From Candidatus Nanohaloarchaea archaeon (GTDB lineage: Archaea; EX4484-52; GLR71), in NCBI GenBank assembly GCA_030636615.1, contig DAOVWP010000043.1, forward strand, positions 1 through 5,699: a stretch of DNA of 5,699 nt. Reading direction: 5' to 3'. Positions 4,713 to 5,699 of this stretch are shown piece after piece (the first letter of the stretch is position 1; every line of letters starts with the position of its first letter). The notes beneath the pieces are model-generated. The model had not been told where the DNA came from, did no database searches, and saw nothing but the letters and a program-made list of their open reading frames with translations. The position numbers were made by a program, and so were the translations under genes.

Positions 4713-5699
4713 ATGAATTCAAGGTGTTTTATTTTTCTTTTTGCGTTAATCTGCGCGTCTGTTGTTATGTTCAGTGCTCAGGTCTATGCTTCTGATGATC
4801 TTGTCTGTAGTATTGAGGATAGCCCTGATGTTTGCATCATTGAATCAGATAGTGAGGAGTTTTATACCTCATCATATGTTGATGATCAGTTGAAGATCAA
4901 TATGGAAAAATCAGAGGATTCTGTTTGTATTGTTTATTTTTACAGCAGTACATGTTCTCATTGCGCTGCTATAAAACCATATCTTGAGCAGCTTGAGGAA
5001 AAATATGGTGATGAGATTACTGTTACGCGTTATTCTCTTGATGATCCGAAGAATGTCGATCTTTATTATCAGTTCTGTATCTCTAAGGACTACAGCGGAA
5101 GGACTATTCCTGTAATCGGTGTAAATGATAAGATTCTTGTAGGTGAGAGTCAGATCAGGGAATTTTTAGAACCTGAGATTGAAACAGGTATCTCTGCGGA
5201 GAACAAGATCTGTCCGCTTGGTTCTATTAGCTGTTCTTCTTTGAATGGCGAGCTGTCGGGTACAGATCCTGCCTTTTCGTCTATTAAAGATCTGTCATGG
5301 CAGAAACTTGTTCCTGTTGTATTGTTTGCTGGTCTTGTTGATGGCATAAATCCCTGCGCGTTTGCTGTGTTGATATTTATGATGGCTTTTTTGATGCAAA
5401 TTGCAGGACATAAGAGGAAGCTGATAAAAGTTAGCTCTGCTTATCTGATATCTGTGTTTGCCGTCAATATTCTTCTTGGAGTTCTTTATTTTTATACTTC
5501 AATTAAATTTGGGTTTCCGGATGTGATAAGGTCTGTTGTCATTGTTGTTGCACTTATAGCAGGAGCAATAAATATCAAGGATTTCTTCTTTTTTGGTAAA
5601 GGTGTGTCTCTAAAGATACCTGATAGCGCACATAATTTTATCCAGAAGTTTTCGAAGAAGGCGAGTGTGTTTAGCGCAGTTGTTTTAGGGTCTGGTGTA
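4713..5699 (+). CDS. Secreted thioredoxin domain fused to CcdA/DsbD-like membrane domain (3'-partial)
   Basis: The frame is open for 329 codons to the right edge, with no stop, so the 3' end is missing. Residues 1-26 are a signal peptide (hydrophobic 6-20, V-Y-A before the probable cleavage at S27). Residues ~45-155 are a thioredoxin fold: strand V-C-I-V-Y-F-Y, active site C81-S-H-C84, and cis-Pro T-I-P133. A Cys-containing linker (C167, C174) leads to the membrane domain from ~197. Its first helix carries G-L-V-D-G-I-N-P-C-A-F (C215), the hallmark of the CcdA/DsbD electron-transfer family (COG0785-like), and further helices lie at ~241-261 and ~271-289. The sequence ends at V-V-L-G-S-G-V, just before where the family's second membrane Cys is expected. 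The membrane part would move electrons from cytosolic thioredoxin to the outside CxxC, to reduce partners such as the DsbA-like protein encoded upstream (inferred). Domain order is thioredoxin first, unlike bacterial DsbD where thioredoxin is C-terminal. Confidence 0.88.
   Translation, partial: MNSRCFIFLFALICASVVMFSAQVYASDDLVCSIEDSPDVCIIESDSEEFYTSSYVDDQLKINMEKSEDSVCIVYFYSSTCSHCAAIKPYLEQLEEKYGDEITVTRYSLDDPKNVDLYYQFCISKDYSGRTIPVIGVNDKILVGESQIREFLEPEIETGISAENKICPLGSISCSSLNGELSGTDPAFSSIKDLSWQKLVPVVLFAGLVDGINPCAFAVLIFMMAFLMQIAGHKRKLIKVSSAYLISVFAVNILLGVLYFYTSIKFGFPDVIRSVVIVVALIAGAINIKDFFFFGKGVSLKIPDSAHNFIQKFSKKASVFSAVVLGSGV

Noticed and set aside
4690..4716. Mini-ORF of eight codons whose TGA overlaps the ATG of the thioredoxin-CcdA gene
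   Set aside because: It begins inside the TATA box, so a transcript starting near 4713 would not contain it. It is probably accidental.
4713..4790. Possible lipoprotein signal (Leu-Ile-Cys-Ala around C14)
   Set aside because: The residue before the Cys is Ile, not Gly/Ala/Ser, and the Cys lies within the hydrophobic core, not at its end. V-Y-A at 24-26 is a better cleavage site.
5150..5347. Minus-strand 65-codon frame under the thioredoxin-CcdA gene
   Set aside because: The + strand carries clear thioredoxin and CcdA motifs through this region; the antisense frame has no features.

Overview
The window looks like a piece of an archaeal genome, most likely from an uncultured DPANN-type lineage (Woesearchaeota/Pacearchaeota-like). 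This is an inference from four things: TATA boxes about 24-28 nt upstream of two start codons (leaderless-style promoters), long T-rich tracts after genes, no convincing Shine-Dalgarno sites, and the protein families present. Base composition is AT-leaning. All four genes are on the + strand, and about 95% of the sequence is coding. Both edges cut through genes.

Layout. (1) 1-2223: the 3' part of a large cell-surface protein. It has about five Ig-like repeats of ~96-101 residues outside the cell, one transmembrane helix, then a cytosolic C2H2 zinc finger and a 120-residue lysine-rich tail. (2) 2320-3324: a complete radical SAM enzyme of the AmmeMemoRadiSam family (AmrS). (3) 3384-4607: a membrane-anchored DsbA/thioredoxin-fold protein with a lysine-rich cytosolic N-terminus and a one-cysteine CPYG active site. 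(4) 4713-5699: the 5' part of a secreted thioredoxin domain fused to a CcdA/DsbD-like membrane electron-transfer domain, running off the right edge. The gaps (2224-2319, 3325-3383, 4608-4712) hold T-rich terminators and promoters, with no further genes and no RNA genes, CRISPR or mobile elements.

How the genes may work together. Genes 3 and 4 belong to extracytoplasmic thiol-disulfide chemistry: a thioredoxin-fold oxidoreductase/isomerase, and a membrane conduit that passes electrons from the cytosol to an outside CxxC. Gene 1 encodes an ectodomain with regularly spaced cysteine pairs, the kind of protein such enzymes would serve. This functional link is inferred from adjacency and cysteine content only. 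The radical SAM gene has no obvious role in that chemistry, and its usual AMMECR1 and Memo partners are not in the window. Genes 2 and 3 are 59 nt apart with no T-rich terminator between them and may be partly cotranscribed. Genes 1 and 3 also share lysine-rich cytosolic tails on membrane-anchored surface proteins, which is the most unusual theme here.
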